Source of the DNA: Rhodoferax sp.
GTDB taxonomy: Bacteria; Pseudomonadota; Gammaproteobacteria; Burkholderiales; Burkholderiaceae_C
Reading direction: 5' to 3'
NCBI GenBank assembly: GCA_028292305.1
Contig: JAQGMQ010000818.1
Coordinates: 1 to 6,906 of the forward strand
Length of the DNA: 6,906 nucleotides
Below are positions 1 to 5,593 of the stretch, piece after piece; position 1 is the first letter of the stretch; each line of letters starts with the position of its first letter. Made by a program: the position numbers and the translations under genes. The notes beneath the pieces were generated by a model, which made no database searches, had not been told where the DNA came from, and saw only the letters and a list, made by a program, of their open reading frames with translations.

Positions 1-44
1 AAGGCCGGGGCCCACCGCTGCGGCGGGGCAGCAAGCCACCGTTG

Positions 45-329
45 ATGGGTCCCGTCAACATCGACCTCGGGCCGAGCGATGTGCAGGAAAAGCCCCGCCG
101 AGGCCGCAAGCCCAAGGCCACCAGCCAGCGCCCACTCAAAGGCAACGCCGCCAAGGTGCTCGACCATCTGCGCGCCCTGCTCAGCCGCAAGCGCTTCACC
201 CGCACCACGCAAGGCGACATCGCCAGCGCAGCCGGCATTCCGAATGGATCGATTGCCGCGGCGCTGAAGCAGTTGGTCGACAAGGGCTTCATCCTCGAAG
301 GCCACCGCGGCCACTACAAACTGGCCTGA
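45..329 (+). CDS. Small winged helix-turn-helix DNA-binding protein with AT-hook-like N-terminal arm
   Basis: This encodes a basic protein of about 94 residues. Residues 17-24 (PRRGRKPK) resemble an AT-hook, a short arm that lies in the DNA minor groove. Residues 33-94 read as one winged-helix domain: a first helix near 34-47, a helix-turn-helix near 55-79 (TQGDIASAAGIPNGSIAAAL), and a beta-wing near 81-93 (GFILEGHRGHYKL) ending at the stop. The layout resembles MarR/MarR_2-type domains, so a transcriptional regulator or nucleoid-associated role is inferred; no target is visible. The start is uncertain. ATG at 45 and TTG at 42 both lack a Shine-Dalgarno sequence, and the frame stays open to base 3, so the real N-terminus may lie outside the window. 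The next gene on this strand is a tRNA 77 bp downstream, with no sign of co-function. I do not recognise a named gene. Confidence 0.72.
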   Translation: MGPVNIDLGPSDVQEKPRRGRKPKATSQRPLKGNAAKVLDHLRALLSRKRFTRTTQGDIASAAGIPNGSIAAALKQLVDKGFILEGHRGHYKLA

Positions 330-390
330 GCTGACCGGCGCCAGCGGCGACAAAATGCGACCCGCGGCCAAAGCCGCCCAGGCCAGCGGC

Positions 391-396
391 TACAAT
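391..396 (+). promoter_or_regulatory. Possible -10 box of the tRNA-Arg promoter
   Basis: TACAAT matches the sigma-70 -10 consensus at five of six positions. It ends 10 nt before the first base of the mature tRNA, a plausible distance for a short 5' leader. No convincing -35 hexamer is present at 16-18 bp spacing; the bases at 368-373 read CCAAAG. The tRNA could also be made by readthrough from the upstream gene. Confidence 0.35.
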
Positions 397-406
397 CCGG
401 CGTGTT

Positions 407-482
407 GCGGCTGTAGCTCAGTGGATAGAGTATTGGCCTCCGAAGCCAAGGGTCGTGGGTTCGATCCCCGCCAGCCGCACCA
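407..482 (+). tRNA. tRNA-Arg (anticodon CCG)
   Basis: This is a complete 76-nt cloverleaf. The acceptor strand GCGGCTG (407-413) pairs fully with CAGCCGC (472-478), followed by discriminator A479 and an encoded CCA (480-482). The anticodon stem TTGGC (433-437) pairs with GCCAA (445-449) around the loop CTCCGAA. This places the anticodon CCG at 440-442, which reads the Arg codon CGG. The T arm is GTGGG/CCCGC (455-459, 467-471) with one G-U pair and loop TTCGATC; the D arm contains the usual GCTCAGTGGATAGAGT. Encoded CCA means no CCA addition is needed for first maturation. A short T run follows at 485-489, but there is no separate terminator hairpin. I see no integrase gene or repeated 3' end that would mark an attachment site. 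Confidence 0.97.
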
Positions 483-636
483 TCTTTTTCCTGGGGTTTG
501 ATTCGCTCAAGTCCTTGTCCCCATGCAGCCACCCTCGCACCCGTGCGGCGCTTTGAACGCCGGCTCGCGATCGGCCCGCACGCGCCCTGCCCCCTTACTC
601 ATCCGCTGTGGACATCCCGATCTTGCGGTAGCTTGG

Positions 637-652
637 CCGAAGCTTTCTTCGG
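637..652. repeat. Small perfect stem-loop in the hydrolase leader
   Basis: CCGAAG and CTTCGG pair perfectly around a CTTT loop. No T run follows on either strand, so it does not look like an intrinsic terminator. It lies upstream of the probable promoter of the gene at 779, so it is probably not in that mRNA. Its role is unknown and it may be chance. Confidence 0.3.
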
Positions 653-684
653 GCGGGCCTGTGCCACCCAATCGGCAGATCCCA

Positions 685-732
685 TATCTTGAGAGTATCG
701 AAACACGCTGTTTGACATCTTTGCTATCTTGA
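685..732. repeat. 8-bp direct repeat TATCTTGA, 40 bp apart
   Basis: TATCTTGA occurs at 685-692 and again at 725-732, exactly 40 bp apart, in the AT-richer stretch just before the lipoprotein hydrolase gene. The second copy overlaps the possible -10 element. Spacing near four helical turns would put both copies on the same DNA face, which would fit a regulator binding site, but an 8-bp repeat can also be chance. Confidence 0.3.
722..730 (+). promoter_or_regulatory. Possible extended -10 promoter for the lipoprotein hydrolase gene
   Basis: TGCTATCTT has the TGn extension followed by a hexamer matching TATAAT at four of six positions. It would start transcription around 736-738, leaving a leader of about 42 nt. 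No good -35 box stands 17 bp upstream. A perfect TTGACA at 712-717 is present but lies only 7 bp from this element, and nothing like a -10 occurs 15-19 bp after it. Confidence 0.3.
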
Positions 733-778
733 CCCGGTCTCCCCACAATCCGCTCTCCCCCAATAAAAGGAGACATTT

Positions 779-2146
779 GTGAAGCATTTCCAACGCGCCC
801 GCCTAGCCGCGCCCATCGCCATCGTCGCCCTGTTCACCGGCTGCGGCGACGGCTCCGACGGGCCGATCGTCGCCGACTCGACCGAAGCCGCGCCCCGGTC
901 GGTCGCCTGCCCGGCAGCGGTGCCGTCCACCACGACCTGCCTCGCCGGCGTCGACTCGAAGGGCGCCTACTACCTCATCGCCAAACCTGCCGACTGGAAC
1001 GGCCGCCTCGTGCTGCACGCCCATGGCGGGCCCGACCTGAGCGCGCCCACCGCCGACCGGGCCGTTGAAGACTTGACGCGCTGGTCGATCATGGTCAAGG
1101 CGGGATATGCCTGGGCCGGCTCCACGTTTCGCCAGGGCGGCGTCGAAGTGCGGGCCGCCGCGGAAGACACGGAACGCCTGCGCGGCATCTTCCGCACCCA
1201 CGTGGCCAAGCCGGTGCGGACCATCCTGCACGGGCAGTCATGGGGCGCGGGTGTCGCCGTCAAGGCGGCGGAGATGTTCACCGCGCAGACGGTGGGCGAA
1301 GTGCCTTACGACGGCGTGCTGCTGACCAGCGGCGTGCTGGGCGGCGGCACACGCGCGTACGACTTCCGCACCGATCTGCGCGTGGTCTACCAGTACCTCT
1401 GCAACAACCATCCACGGCCAACGGAAACGCCCTACCCGTTGAACCTGGGGCTGCCCGCGACCGCCACCATGACGCAGGCCGAGCTGACCGCGCGCACCAA
1501 CGAATGCCTGGCGCTCGACAAGCCCGCGGCCCAGCGCACGGCGGCGCAACAGGCCAAGGTGCAGACCATCGAGAACGTCATCAAGATCCCGGCGAGCGCC
1601 ATCCAGGCGCACCTGAACTGGGGCACGTTCCACTTCCAGGACATCAGCGCCAAACGCACCGGCGGCGCCAGTCCGTTCGGCAACACCGGCGCCATCTACA
1701 CCGGCTCGTCCGACGACGCCGCACTAAACGCCGGCGTGCTGCGCTACCGCGCCGACCCAACGGCCTACCAACGGTTTGCAACCGACACCGACCCGACCGG
1801 CCGCATCCCCGTGCCGGTGTTGAGCGCGAAATGGATCAGCGACCCCACCGCCTTCGCCGAGCTGGACGCGCGCTTCAGGGCGGTCATGGATGCCGGTGGC
1901 AGCGGCGACCGCCTGGTGCAGACCTTCACCACCAATGGCACGCACAGCTTCATCAGCGACCCGACCTATCCGACGCTGATGACCGCGCTGCTGCAATGGG
2001 TCGAGCAGGGCGCCAAGCCGACCGCGGCCGGTGTGGCCGCGGCCTGCCCAACCTTCGAAGCGAAGTACGGCGCGGGCTGCAGCTTTGCGCCCGCCTTCAC
2101 GCCCGCGGCGCTGGAGACACGCGTGCCTGCGCGCGAACGGCCCTGA
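779..2146 (+). CDS. Secreted alpha/beta-hydrolase lipoprotein (esterase-like)
   Basis: This is a 455-residue exported hydrolase. The N-terminus is a lipoprotein signal peptide: basic residues 3-8, hydrophobic core 9-20, and a lipobox ending T-G-C22, so the mature protein should be lipid-anchored. An oxyanion-hole motif HAHGG lies at 80-84. The nucleophile elbow G-Q-S-W-G has Ser154. Asp355 (in SDPTAF) and His389 (in NGTHSF) sit where the fold needs its acid and base. Residues about 190-335 form a large insertion, probably a lid. Six further cysteines occur as sequential pairs (44/54, 208/243, 423/434), suggesting three disulfides outside the cytoplasm. The GTG start is supported by a strong AAGGAGA (767-773) five bases before it and by the signal peptide beginning right there. 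The substrate is unknown; an ester is most likely. The gene stands alone, with a 131-bp gap to the next. Confidence 0.9.
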   Translation: MKHFQRARLAAPIAIVALFTGCGDGSDGPIVADSTEAAPRSVACPAAVPSTTTCLAGVDSKGAYYLIAKPADWNGRLVLHAHGGPDLSAPTADRAVEDLTRWSIMVKAGYAWAGSTFRQGGVEVRAAAEDTERLRGIFRTHVAKPVRTILHGQSWGAGVAVKAAEMFTAQTVGEVPYDGVLLTSGVLGGGTRAYDFRTDLRVVYQYLCNNHPRPTETPYPLNLGLPATATMTQAELTARTNECLALDKPAAQRTAAQQAKVQTIENVIKIPASAIQAHLNWGTFHFQDISAKRTGGASPFGNTGAIYTGSSDDAALNAGVLRYRADPTAYQRFATDTDPTGRIPVPVLSAKWISDPTAFAELDARFRAVMDAGGSGDRLVQTFTTNGTHSFISDPTYPTLMTALLQWVEQGAKPTAAGVAAACPTFEAKYGAGCSFAPAFTPAALETRVPARERP

Positions 2147-2151
2147 TCCGG

Positions 2152-2163
2152 GGGCTGCAGCCC
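2152..2163. repeat. 12-bp perfect palindrome after the hydrolase gene
   Basis: GGGCTGCAGCCC begins 5 bp after the hydrolase stop codon. It is a loopless palindrome with no following T run, so it could be a weak transcription pause or a protein site, but it is not a standard intrinsic terminator. Confidence 0.25.
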
Positions 2164-2199
2164 ACGCCCGCCAACAAAGCGCAGGTTTTGGCCTACGCA

Positions 2200-2222
2200 G
2201 GCGCTGGCGTTTTGCCCGCGCC
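2200..2222 (+). terminator. GC-rich hairpin between the hydrolase and YihY-family genes
   Basis: GGCGC (2200-2204) pairs with GCGCC (2218-2222), and the inner GGC (2206-2208) pairs with GCC (2214-2216) across a GTTTT loop, with one T/C mismatch between the two stems. This gives eight mostly GC pairs. It lies 54 bp after the hydrolase stop and 55 bp before the next start. No U-tract follows, so termination is a guess; it may only slow polymerase or stabilise an RNA end. Confidence 0.3.
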
Positions 2223-2277
2223 AAAGCACCGACCGAGGCGTTGAAATCAGGCTCACCGTTTCAATGCTTTTGCCAAC

Positions 2278-3393
2278 ATGAACCTCAGCCGACTCTTCGA
2301 CCTCTCCAAAAAAGCCGTGACGGCCTGGATCGACGATTTCGCGCCGAGCATGGGCGCGGCGATCAGCTACTACACGATGTTTTCGCTGGCGCCGTTGCTG
2401 GTGATCGTGATCGCCGTGGCGGGTGCGTTGTTCGGCGAAGAGGCCGTGCGCGGCGCGCTGACGAGCCAGCTGCAGGGCACCATCGGCCGCGAAGGCGCCA
2501 TGGCGGTGCAGGGGCTGATCGCAAGCGCGCGCGAGCCTTCGAAAGGCATCATCGCGGGCAGCATCAGCATCGGCCTGCTGGTCATCGGCGCGACCACCGT
2601 GTTCGCCGAACTGCAGAGCGCGCTCGACCGCATCTGGCATGTGCCCGAGAAAGCCAAGCCGACCGGCCTGTGGGCGATCCTGCGGGCGCGGGTGTTGTCG
2701 TTCGGGCTGATCCTGGGCCTGGCGTTTTTGCTGATGGTGTCGCTGCTGGTGAGCACCGTGGTGTCGGCCATCGGCGGCTGGGCTGGCGGGCTGCTGCCGG
2801 CCTGGGAAGTGCTGCTGCAGGTCATCAACATCGCCATCTCGCTGGGCATCAGCACGGTGCTGTTCGCGATGATCTTCAAGTTCATGCCGACCGTACCGAT
2901 CCGCTGGCACGAGGTGTGGATCGGCGCTGGGGTGACAGCCGTGTTGTTCGAGATCGGCAAGGCCGGCATCGGCCTTTATTTGGGCAAGAGCGGCGTGAGC
3001 GATTCATTCGCCGCGGCGGGCTCGCTGGTGGTGGTGCTGGCCTGGGTGTACTACGCCGCGCAGATCTTCCTGCTGGGCGCCGAGTTCACCAAGGTCTATG
3101 CCAACGAACACGGTTCGGTGGAAGGCGGCAAGGCGGTCGAAGCCACCAAGGCCGCCAAGGAAGTGGCCAAGAACGGCACTGCGGCGCTGGACGAAATCCC
3201 GATGCCGCCACCCGTGGTGCGCGTGAACCCGTACGCGGTAGTGGCCTCGGCCGACGCCCGCAGCGTGCACTCCGACAAGACCACATTCATCAAGCAGGTG
3301 GCCATCGTCGGCGGTGCCGCGCTGGCCAGCCAGGCCTTGCTGCATTGGCGCAGAAAGCGCCAGCGCAGTGTGCTCGCCACCACGCGCCGCTGA
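2278..3393 (+). CDS. YihY/BrkB-family inner-membrane protein
   Basis: This 371-residue polytopic membrane protein has family hallmarks: AAISYYTMFSLAPLL (27-41), GATTVFAELQSALDRIW (104-120), and SFAAAGSLVVVLAWVYYAAQIFLLGAEFTKVYA (243-275). Six membrane segments lie near 36-52, 92-112, 140-164, 181-204, 213-235 and 246-269. The family (E. coli YihY; the Bordetella protein once called BrkB) has no firmly established activity, so transport or envelope roles remain guesses. After the usual end, about 65 residues of charged and proline-containing linker lead to another hydrophobic stretch (341-357) followed by RRKRQR. This makes it longer than E. coli YihY (about 290) and may add a seventh membrane segment. 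No clear Shine-Dalgarno precedes the ATG, but the conserved N-terminus begins soon after it. It converges on phhA with a 3-bp gap. Confidence 0.93.
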   Translation: MNLSRLFDLSKKAVTAWIDDFAPSMGAAISYYTMFSLAPLLVIVIAVAGALFGEEAVRGALTSQLQGTIGREGAMAVQGLIASAREPSKGIIAGSISIGLLVIGATTVFAELQSALDRIWHVPEKAKPTGLWAILRARVLSFGLILGLAFLLMVSLLVSTVVSAIGGWAGGLLPAWEVLLQVINIAISLGISTVLFAMIFKFMPTVPIRWHEVWIGAGVTAVLFEIGKAGIGLYLGKSGVSDSFAAAGSLVVVLAWVYYAAQIFLLGAEFTKVYANEHGSVEGGKAVEATKAAKEVAKNGTAALDEIPMPPPVVRVNPYAVVASADARSVHSDKTTFIKQVAIVGGAALASQALLHWRRKRQRSVLATTRR

Positions 3394-3399
3394 GCCTCA
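3391..3399. other. Convergent stop codons sharing a 9-bp palindrome
   Basis: TGAGCCTCA holds the stop codon of the YihY-family gene on the + strand (3391-3393) and the stop codon of phhA on the - strand (3397-3399). Only 3 bp separate the two genes, and I see no terminator hairpin with a T run in either direction nearby. The two transcripts therefore probably overlap at their 3' ends. Confidence 0.7.
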
Positions 3400-4296
3400 G
3401 CCGGCCTTGGCCAGGCGCTCCGCGGCGTAGCGGCCCGTGCCGCGCGTGATGACGCAGTCACTTGCCAGCACCGTGCCAGGCGCATGGTCGGGCTGGTCCT
3501 GCACCCGCCCGTACAGCGGCGCGAAGTCGATGCGGGACAGGTCGAGCAACTGGTCAAGGCTGTCGATCACGAAAAAGGTGTCCTGGAAATCGTCGATGCG
3601 GTAACGCGTGCGCATCACGCGTTCCAAATCAAACGCGATGCGATTCGGCGACGCGTCTTCGAGCGCAAAAACCGTCTCGGTGAACGACGAGGCAATGCCC
3701 GCGCCGTAGATGCGCAAGCCGTCGGCCTGCTGCACCAGGCCGAACTCCACGGTGTACCAATACACCCGCGCCAGCTTGTCGAGCACGCCGAGCTTCTGCG
3801 CGCGCAATCCGCCCTCACCATAGGCCTGGATGTAATCGGCAATGGCCGGGTTCATCAGCATCGGCACGTGGCCGAACACGTCATGGAACACGTCGGGCTC
3901 TTCCAGGTAATCGAGCTCGTGCGGCTTTCTGATGAAGTGCCCCGCGGGAAAGCGGCGGTGCGCCAGGTGTTCGAAGAAAACCTCGTCGGGCACCAGGCCC
4001 GGCACGGCCACCACCTGCCAGCCGGTGCGCTGCATCAGCACCTCGCTGAGCGCGCGAAAATCGGGAATCTGCTCGGCACCGATCGGCAGGTTTTTCATGC
4101 CCTCCACAAACGCATCGCAGGCGCGGCCGGGCAACAGGCGCGACTGGCGTTCGAAAAGCGTCTTCCACACCGCGTGTTCTTCGGGCAAGTAGTTCTTCCA
4201 ACCCTGGTCGATGGTCCAGTCGGCACGCGCGGGCTGTGCCGTTTGCCCACCGGCCAGGCCGTGTTTTTCTTGCCGGGGTTTCACGGTGGTCAGCAT
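3397..4296 (-). CDS. phhA: Phenylalanine 4-monooxygenase (phenylalanine hydroxylase)
   Basis: This 299-residue enzyme hydroxylates L-phenylalanine to L-tyrosine with O2, tetrahydropterin and non-heme iron, in the cytoplasm. The aromatic amino acid hydroxylase signature E-P-D-V-F-H-D-V-F-G-H covers 133-143. The iron ligands are His138, His143 and Glu184 (in YWYTVEFGL), the same numbers I recall for the Chromobacterium violaceum enzyme. Length fits the single-domain bacterial form, which lacks the regulatory domain of animal enzymes. The ATG at 4296 is chosen because GGGAGA stands five bases before it; an in-frame ATG at 4383 would add 29 residues that merely overlap the coding end of fahA and look unlike this family. 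It is the last gene of the hmgA-fahA-phhA set and feeds tyrosine into that pathway. No pterin-carbinolamine dehydratase gene (phhB) is in the window. The overlapping fahA frame is unusual and is described there. Confidence 0.96.
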   Translation of the reverse strand: MLTTVKPRQEKHGLAGGQTAQPARADWTIDQGWKNYLPEEHAVWKTLFERQSRLLPGRACDAFVEGMKNLPIGAEQIPDFRALSEVLMQRTGWQVVAVPGLVPDEVFFEHLAHRRFPAGHFIRKPHELDYLEEPDVFHDVFGHVPMLMNPAIADYIQAYGEGGLRAQKLGVLDKLARVYWYTVEFGLVQQADGLRIYGAGIASSFTETVFALEDASPNRIAFDLERVMRTRYRIDDFQDTFFVIDSLDQLLDLSRIDFAPLYGRVQDQPDHAPGTVLASDCVITRGTGRYAAERLAKAG

Positions 4297-5593
4297 GTTT
4301 GTCTCCCGCTGTTGATTTCTCCGCCAAAGCCGGCAGCACCGTGCCGCGGCATTCGCCAAAGCCGATGCGCTTGAAACCAGCACGCTCGCAATAGGCCTTC
4401 AGGACGACGGTGTCGCCGTCTTCAAGCCAGGTGCGCTGCTCGCCGTTGGCCAGCACAAGAGGCCGCTTGCCGCCCTGGCTCAGCTCGAGCAGCGAACCGC
4501 CCTGCTCCGCCGCCGGCCCCGACAAGGTGCCCGTGCCCAGCAGGTCGCCCGCCCGCAGGTTGCAGCCGTTCACGGTGTGGTGGGTGACGAGTTGGGCCAC
4601 GGTCCAATAAGCATCGGCGTAGTTGGCCGTCATGAGCCGTTCGCCGGGCGAGCCAGCCTGCTGCATGGCCGGCGTCTGCAGCCAGACTTCGAGCGTGATG
4701 TCCAAGCCGCCAGCGGCACGGTTGGCCGGCGCATCCAGATAAGCCAGGGGCTCCGGGTCGCCGGCCGGCCGCGTCCAGGCCTTCCGGTACGGCGCGAGCG
4801 CGTCCAGCGTCACCACCCAGGGCGACACGGTGCTGGCGAAGTTCTTCGACAGGAACGGCCCGAGCGGCTGGTATTCCCAGGCCTGGATGTCGCGCGCGCT
4901 CCAGTCGTTGAACAAGGCGATGCCGAACACATGGTCTTCGGCTTCGGCGATCGGGATGCGCGTGCCGGCGGCGTTCGGCCGGCCGACGAACACGCCCAGC
5001 TCCAGCTCGTAGTCGAGCCGGCGGCAGGGTCCGAACGTGGGCACGTCAGCGTCTGGTGACTTGGTCTGGCCCAGCGGGCGCGCAAACGCCTGCCCGCTCA
5101 CGCCGATCGACGAGGCCCGGCCGTGGTCGCCGATCGGCACCCACTTGTAGTTGGGCAGCAAAGGGTTGTCGGGCCGGAACTGCTTGCCCACCGTGGTCGC
5201 GTGGTGGATGCTGGTGTAGAAGTCGGTGTAGTCGCCGATCTCGCACGGCAGGCCCAGCGTCACTGCGGCCTGCGGCAGCAGCGCCGGGTTGAACTTCACC
5301 TGCGCCGCGCTGCCTTCGCGCAAGCCTTCTGAGATGGCCTTGCGCAGCGCCTGCAGCACCGGGCGCGGCTCGGCCATCAGGCGGTGCATGTCGGCATGGT
5401 CGACGAGACCCGCGGCGCGCAGGTCGAGCACCTGGTCGCCGATGGCCACGCCGAGGCACCAGTCGGCATCGCCCTGGCGCTTGAAGCGTCCATACGGCAG
5501 GTTCTGCAGCGGAAAGTCGGTACCGGCGGCATTGGCTGAAGCAACCCAGCTCTTCAGCCCCGCATCGTGTGTGTTGTCAACGGCTGTTGTCAT
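3881..5593 (-). CDS. fahA: Fumarylacetoacetase, with normal stop codon missing (extends into phhA)
   Basis: FahA hydrolyses 4-fumarylacetoacetate to fumarate and acetoacetate, the last step of homogentisate breakdown. Residues 1-422 match the family end to end. By alignment from memory with mouse FAH, metal ligands are Asp124, Glu196, Glu198 and Asp230; catalytic and substrate residues are Tyr126, His131, Arg140, Lys250, Thr356 and Glu370. The family's usual C-terminus (RIGFGECRGTVLPA) ends at residue 422, near base 4328. No stop follows: the frame continues 148 codons, mostly inside phhA, giving 570 residues. The tail is Arg/Ala/Gly/Pro-rich and looks like a shadow of phhA, not a domain. Likely causes are a stop-codon substitution or a one-base sequence error near 4300-4330. 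The ATG at 5593 forms an ATGA overlap with the hmgA stop and has no good Shine-Dalgarno, pointing to translational coupling. The functional enzyme probably spans about 4290-5593. Confidence 0.9.
   Translation of the reverse strand: MTTAVDNTHDAGLKSWVASANAAGTDFPLQNLPYGRFKRQGDADWCLGVAIGDQVLDLRAAGLVDHADMHRLMAEPRPVLQALRKAISEGLREGSAAQVKFNPALLPQAAVTLGLPCEIGDYTDFYTSIHHATTVGKQFRPDNPLLPNYKWVPIGDHGRASSIGVSGQAFARPLGQTKSPDADVPTFGPCRRLDYELELGVFVGRPNAAGTRIPIAEAEDHVFGIALFNDWSARDIQAWEYQPLGPFLSKNFASTVSPWVVTLDALAPYRKAWTRPAGDPEPLAYLDAPANRAAGGLDITLEVWLQTPAMQQAGSPGERLMTANYADAYWTVAQLVTHHTVNGCNLRAGDLLGTGTLSGPAAEQGGSLLELSQGGKRPLVLANGEQRTWLEDGDTVVLKAYCERAGFKRIGFGECRGTVLPALAEKSTAGDKHADHRETPARKTRPGRWANGTARACRLDHRPGLEELLARRTRGVEDAFRTPVAPVARPRLRCVCGGHEKPADRCRADSRFSRAQRGADAAHRLAGGGRAGPGARRGFLRTPGAPPLSRGALHQKAARARLPGRARRVP
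4302..4307 (-). promoter_or_regulatory. Ribosome binding site that sets the phhA start
   Basis: On the minus strand GGGAGA is followed by CAAAC and the ATG at 4296. This good Shine-Dalgarno match supports the 299-residue PhhA over the longer form starting at 4383. It also implies that phhA can initiate independently of how the fahA frame ends. Confidence 0.75.

Larger units (their letters stand above)
483..778. other. Gene-free region between tRNA-Arg and the lipoprotein hydrolase gene
   Basis: I find no credible gene in these 296 bp. Short reading frames occur on both strands, but none has a ribosome site or a recognisable protein pattern. The part from 483 to about 675 is GC-rich; from about 680 to 735 the DNA becomes AT-richer, as expected for the promoter of the gene at 779. 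Visible structure is a 6-bp stem-loop at 637-652, a weak 5-bp stem with a 7-nt loop at 546-562, and the direct repeat and promoter-like elements listed separately. Confidence 0.6.

Noticed and set aside
407..500. tRNA-Arg as an integration site for a mobile element
   Set aside because: No integrase, no repeat of the tRNA 3' end and no composition change are visible downstream.
712..717. Perfect TTGACA as the -35 of a standard sigma-70 promoter
   Set aside because: No hexamer resembling TATAAT occurs 15-19 bp downstream; the bases there are GC-rich.
1240..2244. 334-codon + strand frame inside the hydrolase gene
   Set aside because: It overlaps the hydrolase completely in another frame, is very Arg/His-rich, and has no family features.
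1966..2910. 314-codon - strand frame opposite the hydrolase/YihY junction
   Set aside because: It is antisense to supported genes, low in hydrophobic residues, rich in His/Arg/Gln, with no ribosome site or known pattern.
3400..3420. GGCC...GGCC near the convergent junction as a terminator
   Set aside because: The loop would be only two bases and no T run follows on either strand.
2031..3449. Long + strand reading frame of 472 codons across the hydrolase end and the YihY-family gene
   Set aside because: It is out of frame with two well-supported genes, has an Arg/Ala/Gly-rich composition with no recognisable pattern, and is a typical GC-rich shadow.
4296..4330. Programmed -1 frameshift at the fahA end
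   Set aside because: I looked for a slippery heptamer of the X XXY YYZ type in the fahA frame and found none, so a sequence error or stop substitution is simpler.
3484..4374. 296-codon + strand frame antisense to phhA
   Set aside because: It is a codon-bias shadow of phhA, whose family signature is unmistakable on the other strand.
4297..4383. 29-residue N-terminal extension of PhhA from an upstream in-frame ATG
   Set aside because: The extension overlaps the conserved FahA C-terminus, has no ribosome site, and the ATG at 4296 has a good one.
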